5,795 nt of DNA from an uncultured Holophagaceae bacterium (GCA_903876615.1 CAIRAS010000154.1:1-5795), one strand, 5' to 3'; shown: positions 1 to 5,795, counted from the first letter of the stretch. Numbers and translations are program-made. Notes: generated from the sequence alone by a model not told the origin.

Positions 1-1
1 G

Positions 2-508
2 TCGAAGGGCCGTACGGGAGCCATCCTCGCCAGCGCCGGAGCCCTGCTCCTGGCGGGCGCGGTGCCCGCCTTCGGCCAGGTTCGGGGCGCCGTGGCCACG
101 GCCTCGGCCGAGATCTGCCAGCCCGTCTCCATCCAGAAGCCTGCGGACCTGAACTTCGGCGCCATGATCGCCACCCGGAGCGCGGGCCAGGTGGTGCTGG
201 GCCCGAATGGCGGCCGCAGCGCCACCGGCGGCGTGATCCTGGGCAGCGCCGCCGGGGTCTCCTCCGCCAGCTTCCAGGTGGCCGGGGAGCCCCATGCCAC
301 CTTCACCGTGACCCTGCCCGCCAGCATCGAGATCACGTCGGGCCCGAGCCGCATGACCGTGGCGGGCTTCAGCACCGGCGGGACCACCCAGGCCCTGGAC
401 GCCAGCGGGCGGCTGGCCCTCCAGGTGGGCGCGACCCTCGGGCTCGAGGCCAACCAGGCCCCGGGCGCCTACACGGGCAGCTTCACCGTGACCGTGGCCT
501 ACAACTAG
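2..508 (+). CDS. DUF4402-type secreted protein, 5'-truncated by window edge
   Basis: The frame is open from base 2 to a TAG at 506-508, giving 168 visible residues; the true start must lie just upstream of the window. The visible N-terminus is a typical Sec signal peptide: basic residues (SKGR), then a hydrophobic stretch (AILASAGALLLAGAV), then a probable signal peptidase I site near VPA-FGQ. The GTG at 62 lies inside this signal and is not the start. The mature part has features I associate with DUF4402: an LNFGAM motif near its beginning, a central RSATGGVIL segment, a FTVTLPASI strand, and a YTGSFTVTVAYN C-terminal beta strand. It is Gly/Ala/Thr/Val-rich with one cysteine, as expected for a small beta-sandwich. 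DUF4402 proteins are exported and often sit beside chaperone/usher pilus genes, so a surface or fimbrial role is plausible but not shown here. Family assignment is from memory of the pattern. Confidence 0.85.
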   Translation, partial: SKGRTGAILASAGALLLAGAVPAFGQVRGAVATASAEICQPVSIQKPADLNFGAMIATRSAGQVVLGPNGGRSATGGVILGSAAGVSSASFQVAGEPHATFTVTLPASIEITSGPSRMTVAGFSTGGTTQALDASGRLALQVGATLGLEANQAPGAYTGSFTVTVAYN

Positions 509-519
509 GCCGAGACGGC

Positions 520-535
520 TACGTAATATTACATA
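520..535. promoter_or_regulatory. AT-rich palindrome, possible operator
   Basis: GTAATATTAC at 523-532 is a perfect 10-bp palindrome. Allowing one mismatched pair (522/533), it extends to 16 bp (520-535). It lies 14 bases after the stop codon of the secreted-protein gene, where base composition changes abruptly from GC-rich to AT-rich. It could bind a dimeric regulator. No T-tract follows, so it is not an obvious terminator. Function is inferred only from symmetry. Confidence 0.3.
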
Positions 536-555
536 TCTAGTTGATTGTTTTAGAG

Positions 556-583
556 TTCAAACATCAGCCCATGATATTTTGAA
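556..583. promoter_or_regulatory. Imperfect inverted repeat upstream of the kinase gene
   Basis: TTCAAA (556-561) is complementary to TTTGAA (578-583). Inside it, ATCA (563-566) is complementary to TGAT (572-575), with loop GCCCA and a 1x2 internal mismatch. The 28-bp dyad lies in the only AT-rich stretch before the sensor kinase gene, where its promoter would be expected. I could not identify a convincing -35/-10 pair at proper spacing, nor a -24/-12 element. The dyad may be an operator or an RNA hairpin. Confidence 0.3.
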
Positions 584-624
584 TATAACTCAATGCCCAT
601 GGCGCCCCGGCAGGGACTGCGGGG

Positions 625-680
625 GGTCCGTCCTGCGAGGACAACCCGGACCTGGGGTGAAGCCTCCTGGGTCTCGGTCC
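625..680 (+). promoter_or_regulatory. Leader with two mutually exclusive hairpins
   Basis: GGTCCG (625-630) pairs with CGGACC (647-652). Inside it TCCT (631-634) pairs with AGGA (638-641) around loop GCG, leaving five unpaired bases on the 3' side. The 3' arm GGACC (648-652) is also complementary to GGTCC (676-680), so two hairpins compete for the same strand. This is seen directly. Whether the segment is transcribed as the kinase 5' leader, and whether the structures regulate it, is inference. GC-rich DNA forms such pairings by chance fairly often. Confidence 0.3.
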
Positions 681-712
681 TGCTCCTTTGTTGCCTGGAA
701 CCCACGGAACCC

Positions 713-731
713 CTGGCGCCCCAGGCGCCAG
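713..731 (+). promoter_or_regulatory. Perfect 8-bp GC-rich hairpin next to the kinase RBS
   Basis: CTGGCGCC (713-720) and GGCGCCAG (724-731) are exact reverse complements separated by the three bases CCA. The stem ends nine bases before the Shine-Dalgarno sequence of the sensor kinase gene. No T-run follows, so it is not a classical terminator. It would be stable in RNA and could influence ribosome access or mRNA stability. Confidence 0.4.
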
Positions 732-739
732 CAGCCATC

Positions 740-746
740 AAGGAAA
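740..746 (+). promoter_or_regulatory. Ribosome binding site deciding the kinase start
   Basis: AAGGAAA sits five bases before ATG 752-754. The in-frame upstream ATGs at 593 and 599 have no purine-rich sequence before them (the preceding bases read GAATATAACTCA). This supports 752 as the start. Confidence 0.75.
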
Positions 747-751
747 GCGCG

Positions 752-3700
752 ATGCCCAGCACAAGCTTCCAAGCCCTCCGATCCTGGCGGCCCTGGCTGG
801 TGCTGGCGGTGGGCGTGGTCGTCACGCTCCTCGCTTACACCTGGTCGCGCCAGATGGAGAGCGCCCATGCCCAGGAGCGCTTCAGCGCGGATGCCACCCT
901 GTTCCAGGAGCGGACCACCCGGCGCATGGCCTACAACGAGCAGGTCATCCGGGCCAGCGCCGAGTTCGTCTCCCTGCGGAGTGGCCTGCTCGATCAGGCC
1001 GCTTGGCATCGCTACGTCACGAACCTGGATTTGACCACCCTCAGCCCAGGCTTCAAAGGCTTCGGCTTCGTGGCCTGGCAGCCCGAGGACACTGCCCGGA
1101 TACTCGCCGTGGAGCCCCTGGATGATGAAGCCAAGGACATGCTCTCCCGGAACCTCTATGCCGACGCCACCCGCAGGACCGCCATGGCCCAGGCCCGCGA
1201 CACGGGGCTGGCGACCCTCTCGGCCCCCGTGAGACTCCACCGGGAGGACGCCCTTCACCCAGGGGTGCTGTTCTTCGCGCCGGTCTACCGGCAGGGCGCC
1301 CCCCTGGACAGCGTCCTCCAGCGGCGGCAGGCCCTCCTGGGCTGGACCTACCTGGTCTTCCGGGTAGAGACCCTGATGGGGAACATCTTGGCGCGCACTC
1401 CCTCCGGGTTTGGGCTCGAGGTGTTCGAGGGCGCCACCCCTCGCGAGGAGGCACGGCTCTGCCACCTGGGACCCGAGGGTCCGTTCCGGACTGCCCCCTA
1501 CAAGGCGGTTGGCACGCTGAAGCTCTACGGCCAGGTCTGGTCCTTGCAGATGTGGGCCGGGAGCAACTACCAGTTCAGGCCCGAACGGGCAGGTCGCTGG
1601 CTGCTCCTGTTCTTCGGTGTGGTGGCCAGCGGACTCTCGTTCTTTCTGCTGTTCTCCCTGGAGAAGATGGAGCTCAGGTCCACCACCCTCGCCGAGGACC
1701 GGCTCGACAGCATCCAGGTGCTGTCGAACTCCACCGTCGAGGCCATCTTCCTCATGGACCGCCAGGGCCTGTGCACCTTCATCAACCCCGCCTGCGTGCG
1801 CATCCTGGGCTACGAGCAGGCCGAGCAGCTGCTGGGCCAGAACATGCAGCAACTCACCGGCATCCGCTTGCGGGGACGCTGCCAGTCCTGCGAGCAGCCC
1901 TGCACCGAAGTGCTGGGCCATGCCGGCCGCATCCAGGCCAGGCGGACCCTGGCGGATCCGGAGACAGGCGCCCCGGAGCCCCCCTGCGAGATCTTCCAGT
2001 CCCTCGCCCGGGGCACGGGCTTGCACGTGGTGGACGAGAAGCTGAGGCGGGCCGACGGTTCCCTCTTCAACGCGGACTACTGGGCCTACCCCCACCGCAA
2101 CCGCGGCAAGGTGATGGGCATGGTGGTCAGCTTCGTGGACAGCACGGCGCTGCAGGTGGCGAACGAGGCCCGCAAGAACGTCGAGCAGAGCCTGGCCTAC
2201 GCCCTGGACGCCACCGGGGAAGGCCTCTGGGACTTGGACATCGAGCACGGCTGGGTCCGGCACAATGCCCGCTGGTGCGAGATCCTGGGCCTGGGAGAGC
2301 AGTACATCGAGCACTCGGCCGAGCTCTTCCAGACCCTGGTCCTGGAAGAGGACTGGGCCCGGGTCGCCAGCGACCAAAAGGCCAACCTGGCCAAGGGCGC
2401 CCAGGCCGGATCCTTCACGAGCCGCTACCGGATGCTCCACACCAGCGGCAGGATCATCTGGGTGCAGAACCGGGGCAAGGTGGTGGCGCGGGACGCCTCC
2501 GGCAGGCCGCTGCGCGCCGTGGGCACCATCACGGACATCACGGACAGCATCCAGGCCGATGATCTCCTCCTGGAAGAGCGGCGCCGGGCCGTGCAGCTGG
2601 CCGAAGAGGCCCAGGCCGCCAGCACCGTCAAGTCGGAGTTCCTGGCCAACATGAGCCACGAGATCCGGACCCCCATGAACGGCATGATCGGCATGGTTGG
2701 CCTGCTGCTGAAGTCGCCCCTGGATCCCAAGCAGCGCCGCTACGCCGAGTCCGCGCGCATCTGCGGCGAGTCCCTGCTGGAGCTCGTCAACGACATCCTG
2801 GATCTCTCCAAGATCGAGGCCGGCAAGCTGGTCCTCGAGGAGACCGACTTCAGCCTGGAGGTCCTCCTGGAGGAGCTCCGGCTGCTCCTGGCCCCGGTGG
2901 CCGACGAAAAGGGACTGAGCTTGGCCTTCAGCCCACTGCCAACCGACGTCCCGGATCGCCTGCGGGGGGACCCGGTCCGCCTGCGGCAGCTGCTGCTGAA
3001 CCTCGTGGGCAACGCCCTCAAGTTCACCGCCGCCGGGGGTGTGAGCGTCGCCGTCCAGGCCAGCGAGGGCGGGGACCAGGACACCCTCCTGCGCTTCCGG
3101 GTGAAGGACACCGGGATCGGCATCCCCGCAGACAAGCTCGAGGAAATCTTCCACAGCTTCACCCAGGTGGACGCCTCCACCACGCGGAAATACGGTGGCA
3201 CGGGCCTTGGCCTCAGCATCAGCCGCCAGCTCGCCACGCTGCTGGGGGGCGAGGTCGGGGCCACCAGCGAGGAGGGCGTGGGCTCCGAGTTCTGGTTCAC
3301 GGCCCGGCTGCGCCTGCCGGCCCCGGGCGCCGTTGGCTTCGAGCTGCTGCCCAAGGCTGCCGACTCCGCCCAGACCTTCGACACCGGCCGCATCCTGCTG
3401 GCCGAGGACAACGCCGTGAACCAGGAGCTGACCCTGGCCCTGCTGGAAGGCTGGGGGCTCCGGGCCGACCTTGCGAGGGACGGCCTGGAGGCCCTCGATG
3501 CCCTGCGCAGGCAGAGGTACGACCTGGTCCTGATGGACATCCAGATGCCCAACCTGGACGGCCTGCAAGCCACGGTGGCCCTGCGGAACCCCGGATCCGG
3601 TGTCCTGGACTGCCGGGTGCCGGTGGTGGCCATGACGGCCCACGCCATGCGCGAGGACCGCCAGCGCTGCCTGGACGCAGGCATGGACGGCTACCTGTCC

Positions 3701-4186
3701 AAGCCCATCGAACCCGCGGCCCTCCTGGAGCTCCTGAACCGTCATCTGCCCAAGGCGGGCGCGGAAGCGGAGCCGCCCGACCTGCCGCCGGTCTTCGACC
3801 CAGAGGCCTTCCTCCAGCGGCTCATGGGCAACCGCAAGGCCGCGGTGCGGATCCTGGACCTCTTCCTCACCACGACCCCTCCGGTCCTTGCGTCGGTCCA
3901 AGCTGCAGCGGCTGCCGGGGACTGGGAGCAGGCCGGGCGGAAGCTCCACCTGCTGGCGGGCTCCTGCGCCACGGTCAGCGCGACCCGGCTCTACGGCCAG
4001 GCCCGGGACCTGGAAGAGCTCCTGAAGCAGGGTGACCTCGCGGCGGTGGCGGCTCGGCTGCCGGGCCTGCAGGACGGCTTCCACCCGTTCCAGGCGGCGG
4101 TCGCGGGCTTCAAAACCGAGCCCCAGCCCCCTTCGGCCGTGACGCCGGGCCCGCGTCTGGTGGATGATGAGGGAAGGGAGGCCTGA
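752..4186 (+). CDS. CHASE-domain hybrid sensor histidine kinase with REC and Hpt domains
   Basis: This encodes 1144 residues. The order is: TM helix about 15-31; extracytoplasmic CHASE sensor about 40-260 (PGFKGFGF at 99-106); TM helix about 283-305; PAS about 317-465; PAS/PAC about 477-600; HisKA with H636 in [10 protein letters not shown]; HATPase_c with N-box N754, DTGIGI from 786 and GGTGLGL at 815-821; REC about 879-1000 with E885/D886, D929, T962 and K984; Hpt about 1020-1110 with H1066. It is an inner-membrane kinase expected to autophosphorylate at H636 and relay to D929, then H1066. The architecture resembles BarA/EvgS-type phosphorelay kinases, but with a CHASE sensor; the ligand is unknown. 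The first PAS has an insertion with C377, C380, C384 and later C412. The Hpt motif reads HLLAGS, where many Hpt domains have HxLKGS. All catalytic residues are present, so it should be active. It overlaps the next gene by one base, indicating co-translation. Confidence 0.97.
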   Translation: MPSTSFQALRSWRPWLVLAVGVVVTLLAYTWSRQMESAHAQERFSADATLFQERTTRRMAYNEQVIRASAEFVSLRSGLLDQAAWHRYVTNLDLTTLSPGFKGFGFVAWQPEDTARILAVEPLDDEAKDMLSRNLYADATRRTAMAQARDTGLATLSAPVRLHREDALHPGVLFFAPVYRQGAPLDSVLQRRQALLGWTYLVFRVETLMGNILARTPSGFGLEVFEGATPREEARLCHLGPEGPFRTAPYKAVGTLKLYGQVWSLQMWAGSNYQFRPERAGRWLLLFFGVVASGLSFFLLFSLEKMELRSTTLAEDRLDSIQVLSNSTVEAIFLMDRQGLCTFINPACVRILGYEQAEQLLGQNMQQLTGIRLRGRCQSCEQPCTEVLGHAGRIQARRTLADPETGAPEPPCEIFQSLARGTGLHVVDEKLRRADGSLFNADYWAYPHRNRGKVMGMVVSFVDSTALQVANEARKNVEQSLAYALDATGEGLWDLDIEHGWVRHNARWCEILGLGEQYIEHSAELFQTLVLEEDWARVASDQKANLAKGAQAGSFTSRYRMLHTSGRIIWVQNRGKVVARDASGRPLRAVGTITDITDSIQADDLLLEERRRAVQLAEEAQAASTVKSEFLANMSHEIRTPMNGMIGMVGLLLKSPLDPKQRRYAESARICGESLLELVNDILDLSKIEAGKLVLEETDFSLEVLLEELRLLLAPVADEKGLSLAFSPLPTDVPDRLRGDPVRLRQLLLNLVGNALKFTAAGGVSVAVQASEGGDQDTLLRFRVKDTGIGIPADKLEEIFHSFTQVDASTTRKYGGTGLGLSISRQLATLLGGEVGATSEEGVGSEFWFTARLRLPAPGAVGFELLPKAADSAQTFDTGRILLAEDNAVNQELTLALLEGWGLRADLARDGLEALDALRRQRYDLVLMDIQMPNLDGLQATVALRNPGSGVLDCRVPVVAMTAHAMREDRQRCLDAGMDGYLSKPIEPAALLELLNRHLPKAGAEAEPPDLPPVFDPEAFLQRLMGNRKAAVRILDLFLTTTPPVLASVQAAAAAGDWEQAGRKLHLLAGSCATVSATRLYGQARDLEELLKQGDLAAVAARLPGLQDGFHPFQAAVAGFKTEPQPPSAVTPGPRLVDDEGREA
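4175..4181 (+). promoter_or_regulatory. Ribosome binding site inside the kinase gene's 3' end
   Basis: AGGGAGG lies four bases before ATG 4186-4188 and within the last codons of the kinase gene. With the TGATG stop/start overlap (TGA 4184-4186), it points to a strong independent RBS plus translational coupling of regulator to kinase. Confidence 0.8.
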
Positions 4187-5571
4187 TGGAACGGAGCCGG
4201 GTGCTGATCGTCGAGGACGACGCAGTCCAGCGGGAGGTTCTGTCGGCCATCTTCGAAGAGGGCCCCTATCAGGTAGCCTGCGCCAGTTCCCTGGCCGAGG
4301 CCCGCCAGTCCATCCTGCGCTCCCATCCCGAGATCATCTTCCTGGACTACCAGCTGCCGGACGGCAACGCCTCAGAGCTCCTGCGCACCCTCTCGGAGGA
4401 TGAGTCGGCCCCCCCCGTGGTGGTCATCACGGCCCTCTCCTCGGTGGAGCTGGCGGTGGAGCTGATCAAGGAAGGCGCGGCCCAGTTCCTGGTGAAGCCC
4501 GTGGAGCCCGGCGCCCTCCTGGCCCTCTGCCTGCGTCTGCTGGAACAGGTGCGCGAGAAGCGGGTCAACCTCGTCCACACCCGGGTCGAGGGCCAGCACA
4601 CCCTGAATCCTTTCTTCGGCGTGAGCCCGGCCATCAAGGCCCTGGAGACCCGGGTCAAGAAGATGCTCACGGTGGATGTCCCGCTCCTGCTGCACGGCGA
4701 GACGGGCACCGGCAAGAGCGCCCTGGCCCGCTGGATCCACAAGCACACCGCCCGGAACGCCCACCCCTTCGTGGAGCTGAACTGCGCGGGCCTGAGCAAG
4801 GAGCTGCTGGAGAGCGAGCTCTTCGGGCACGAGAAGGGCGCCTTCACCGGGGCCGCCACGGCCAAGGCCGGCCTCATGGAGCTGGCCCACCGGGGCACCC
4901 TCTTCCTGGACGAGATCGCCGAGATGGACCTGCAGGTCCAGGCCAAGATCCTCAAGGCCATCGAGGAGCACACCTTCCGGCGCCTGGGGGAGAACCGCGA
5001 CCGCAGCGCGGACTTCGGCCTCATCGGGGCCACCCACCACAACCTGGAGCAGATGCTGGGCAGCGGCCAGTTCCGGGAGGACCTCTACTACCGCATCAGC
5101 ACCCTGCAGATCACCATCCCGGCCCTGCGGGAGCGGCGGGAGGACATCCCCATGCTGGCGCGGCTCTTCCTGGCCCGCATCGCGCACCAGTGGGGGATCG
5201 GCAGCCTCGAGTTCTCCGCCGAGGCTGAGAACTGGCTCCGGGAGCAGACCTGGCCCGGCAACATCCGCGAGCTGAAGAACACCCTGGAGCGGGCCGTCCT
5301 CACCCGCCAGGGCCATGTCATCGACGTGGAGGACCTGAGCCTGGGCGCCAGCCCCCGCCGGGAAGCCCCGGTGGCGGCGGGCGCCCCTGAGGCCCTGCCC
5401 CGGGCCTCGAGCCTGACCCTGCAGGAAGTGGAACGGCGGCACATCCTCCGGGTGATGGAGGAAGTGGGCTTCCAGGTGGAGACCGCGGCCCCTCTGCTGG
5501 GGATTCCCCGCAGCACCCTCTATGTAAAGCTGAAGACGCATGGCATTTCGACGTCCAGAATCCAGAAATAA
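4186..5571 (+). CDS. NtrC-family sigma-54-dependent response regulator
   Basis: This encodes 461 residues, the usual length for the family. The receiver domain (about 1-118) has acidic residues E10/D11/D12, acceptor D54 in FLDYQLP, T82 and K104. The AAA+ sigma-54 interaction domain (about 140-375) has Walker A GETGTGK at 171-177, the GAFTGA loop at 218-223, Walker B FLDE with D242/E243, and an arginine-finger region FREDLYYR. WPGNIRELKNTLERAV follows in the C-terminal helical part, then a Fis-type helix-turn-helix (about 411-455, LLGIPRSTLYVKLK). It should bind enhancer-like sites as an oligomer and remodel sigma-54 RNA polymerase when D54 is phosphorylated. The partner is almost certainly the overlapping hybrid kinase, via its Hpt H1066. 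One oddity is the sensor I area, which reads ADFGLIGATHHNL where many relatives have DVRVIAATNRDL; I recall His variants elsewhere in the family, so activity is still expected. The likely nearby target is the -24/-12 promoter at 5660. Confidence 0.98.
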   Translation: MERSRVLIVEDDAVQREVLSAIFEEGPYQVACASSLAEARQSILRSHPEIIFLDYQLPDGNASELLRTLSEDESAPPVVVITALSSVELAVELIKEGAAQFLVKPVEPGALLALCLRLLEQVREKRVNLVHTRVEGQHTLNPFFGVSPAIKALETRVKKMLTVDVPLLLHGETGTGKSALARWIHKHTARNAHPFVELNCAGLSKELLESELFGHEKGAFTGAATAKAGLMELAHRGTLFLDEIAEMDLQVQAKILKAIEEHTFRRLGENRDRSADFGLIGATHHNLEQMLGSGQFREDLYYRISTLQITIPALRERREDIPMLARLFLARIAHQWGIGSLEFSAEAENWLREQTWPGNIRELKNTLERAVLTRQGHVIDVEDLSLGASPRREAPVAAGAPEALPRASSLTLQEVERRHILRVMEEVGFQVETAAPLLGIPRSTLYVKLKTHGISTSRIQK

Positions 5572-5583
5572 AATCTGGTTTCT
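5557..5583 (+). other. Stem-loop spanning the regulator stop codon
   Basis: AGAA-T-CCAGA (5557-5566) pairs with TCTGG-T-TTCT (5574-5583), nine of ten positions, around an AATAAAA loop that contains the stop codon TAA. A mixed tail follows (AGATTCTAG) with no clear T-tract. It might act as a weak terminator or protect the mRNA 3' end, but it lacks the signature of a good intrinsic terminator. Confidence 0.35.
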
Positions 5584-5584
5584 A

Positions 5585-5600
5585 GATTCTAGATAGAATC
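5585..5600. promoter_or_regulatory. Perfect inverted repeat, candidate enhancer site
   Basis: GATTCT (5585-5590) and AGAATC (5595-5600) are exact reverse complements separated by AGAT. The site overlaps two copies of TCTAGA (5581-5586 and 5588-5593). Its centre is about 95 bases upstream of the transcription start predicted from the -24/-12 promoter at 5660. That is within the range where NtrC-family activators usually bind. Assignment as a regulator site is inferred from symmetry and position. Confidence 0.35.
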
Positions 5601-5614
5601 GACGCGAACTCAAC

Positions 5615-5650
5615 AATCGTAACCCTTTAATTTAAGGGTTGTTAGCGATT
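5615..5650. promoter_or_regulatory. Nested inverted repeat before the sigma-54 promoter
   Basis: AACCCTT (5621-5627) and AAGGGTT (5634-5640) are exact reverse complements around TAATTT. Outside them AATCG (5615-5619) is complementary to CGATT (5646-5650). The dyad ends about ten bases before the -24 element. On the + strand it is followed by ATTAAAAAATT, not a T-run, so it is not a convincing terminator in this direction. A binding site for the neighbouring regulator or another factor is plausible. Confidence 0.4.
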
Positions 5651-5702
5651 ATTAAAAAATTGGCACGCAGCTTGATATGGAGTCTGTGTGAACAACAACC
5701 CT
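5635..5702. repeat. 9-bp inverted repeat flanking the sigma-54 promoter
   Basis: AGGGTTGTT (5635-5643) and AACAACCCT (5694-5702) are exact reverse complements. Their midpoint (about 5668) falls inside the -24/-12 element. With AACCCTT at 5621-5627 there are three ACCCT-type boxes around this promoter. The downstream arm would lie just after the predicted transcription start, where a bound protein could repress or loop. Confidence 0.35.
5660..5676 (+). promoter_or_regulatory. Sigma-54 (-24/-12) promoter candidate
   Basis: TTGGCACG-CAGC-TTGAT matches the consensus YTGGCACG-N4-TTGCW at all positions of the -24 half and at TTG of the -12 half. The GG-to-G spacing is the required 12 bases. The one departure is A where the -12 C is normally found. 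It is preceded by an A/T-rich run (ATTATTAAAAAAT). The predicted transcription start is near 5686-5688, about 90 bases before the ATG at 5779. A sigma-54 activator gene immediately upstream strengthens the call. Confidence 0.65.
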
Positions 5703-5726
5703 CCAGCGAGGATCGCCCTCCTGGAG
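5701..5726 (+). promoter_or_regulatory. Strong hairpin in the leader of the downstream gene
   Basis: CTCCAG (5701-5706) pairs with CTGGAG (5721-5726), and GAGG (5708-5711) pairs with CCTC (5717-5720), around loop ATCGC with a single bulged C. This gives a 10-bp stem starting about 14 bases after the predicted transcription start. The sequence CTGGAG recurs at 5767-5772 as the ribosome binding site of the next gene, so the 5' arm could pair with either copy. Confidence 0.4.
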
Positions 5727-5742
5727 CACCCAACACCCTTCC

Positions 5743-5757
5743 GCACCTGACCGGTGC
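5743..5757 (+). promoter_or_regulatory. Small hairpin upstream of the next gene's RBS
   Basis: GCACC (5743-5747) and GGTGC (5753-5757) are exact reverse complements around TGACC. The structure ends about ten bases before the ribosome binding site of the gene starting at 5779. It is a short stem and could be chance. Confidence 0.25.
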
Positions 5758-5778
5758 ACCCTGATTCTGGAGTTTCCC

Positions 5779-5795
5779 ATGCGCGTTTCCCGCAC
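5779..5795 (+). CDS. Start of an unidentified gene, truncated by window edge
   Basis: ATG at 5779 is preceded by CTGGAG (5767-5772), a good Shine-Dalgarno core (GGAG) six bases away. The visible codons read MRVSR before the window ends. A basic residue so early would fit a signal peptide, but five residues cannot identify a product. Its placement behind a sigma-54-type promoter suggests it is the first gene of an operon controlled by the adjacent two-component pair. The start call rests on the RBS and on the lack of another credible start in the 90-base leader. Confidence 0.5.

Noticed and set aside
509..519. Terminator of the secreted-protein gene (GCCG-AGA-CGGC)
   Set aside because: The stem is only four base pairs and no T-tract follows; too weak to call.
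593..751. N-terminal extension of the kinase to ATG 593
   Set aside because: No Shine-Dalgarno sequence precedes 593 or 599, and the added 53 residues look like translated leader. ATG 752 has AAGGAAA at good spacing and starts a protein beginning with a normal cytoplasmic stub and TM helix.
590..4084. Very long antisense open frame (1164 codons) opposite the sensor kinase gene
   Set aside because: It mirrors the kinase codons and arises because GC-rich third positions suppress stop codons in the antisense frame. The translation is Gly/Gln/His/Val-rich with no recognisable domain, and no RBS precedes it.
5581..5593. Tandem TCTAGA-T-TCTAGA as a mobile-element end or target duplication
   Set aside because: The repeat unit is only six bases and itself palindromic; no transposase gene or long terminal repeats are nearby.
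4372..5616. Long antisense open frame opposite the response regulator
   Set aside because: It is the same GC-rich antisense effect as opposite the kinase gene; low-complexity translation, no domains, while the + strand frame is a complete regulator.
5615..5650. Intrinsic terminator for the kinase-regulator operon
   Set aside because: The inverted repeat is AT-rich with an internal asymmetric loop and is followed by an A-run, not a T-run, on the + strand. On the - strand no T-run follows either.
5677..5691. Four-codon mini-ORF (ATG GAG TCT GTG TGA)
   Set aside because: It overlaps the region just upstream of the predicted sigma-54 transcription start and has no RBS, so it is unlikely to be translated.
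5686..5778. Known riboswitch (for example GEMM cyclic-dinucleotide class) in the downstream leader
   Set aside because: The conserved core sequences I know for that class are not present; only unclassified hairpins are visible.

Overview
The window is GC-rich (clearly above 60% by eye), with short AT-rich islands between genes. All genes lie on the + strand. The gene style is a secreted DUF4402-type protein, a very large hybrid histidine kinase and a sigma-54 activator, all with strong G/C third-position bias. This suggests a Gram-negative, environmental bacterium such as an Acidobacteriota/Holophagae member (Geothrix-like) or a deltaproteobacterial-type lineage. The placement is an inference from gene content; no rRNA or other marker is present.

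Layout. Bases 2-508 are the 3' part of a gene for a small secreted protein. Its signal peptide is visible but its start codon lies before the window. Bases 509-751 hold no gene. This stretch begins AT-rich with palindromic elements, then becomes a GC-rich leader with several perfect inverted repeats. Bases 752-4186 encode a 1144-residue membrane-bound hybrid sensor kinase (TM-CHASE-TM-PAS-PAS-HisKA-HATPase-REC-Hpt). Its stop codon overlaps by one base the start of a 461-residue NtrC-family response regulator (REC-AAA+-Fis HTH, 4186-5571). Bases 5572-5778 are again AT-rich. They contain several inverted repeats, a near-consensus sigma-54 (-24/-12) promoter at 5660-5676 and a structured leader. 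A new gene begins at 5779 and runs out of the window after five codons.

How the parts fit. The kinase carries every phosphorelay residue in one chain (H636, D929, H1066) and is translationally coupled to the regulator (acceptor D54). The expected flow is periplasmic/cytoplasmic signal -> H636 -> D929 -> H1066 -> D54 -> sigma-54 activation. The regulator keeps the GAFTGA loop needed to contact sigma-54, and a sigma-54-type promoter lies about 90 bases past its stop codon. The simplest model is that this two-component pair switches on the operon beginning at 5779. The identity of that operon cannot be read here. The least ordinary protein feature is a cysteine-rich insertion in the first PAS domain. 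The least explained DNA features are the inverted repeats in the two intergenic regions.
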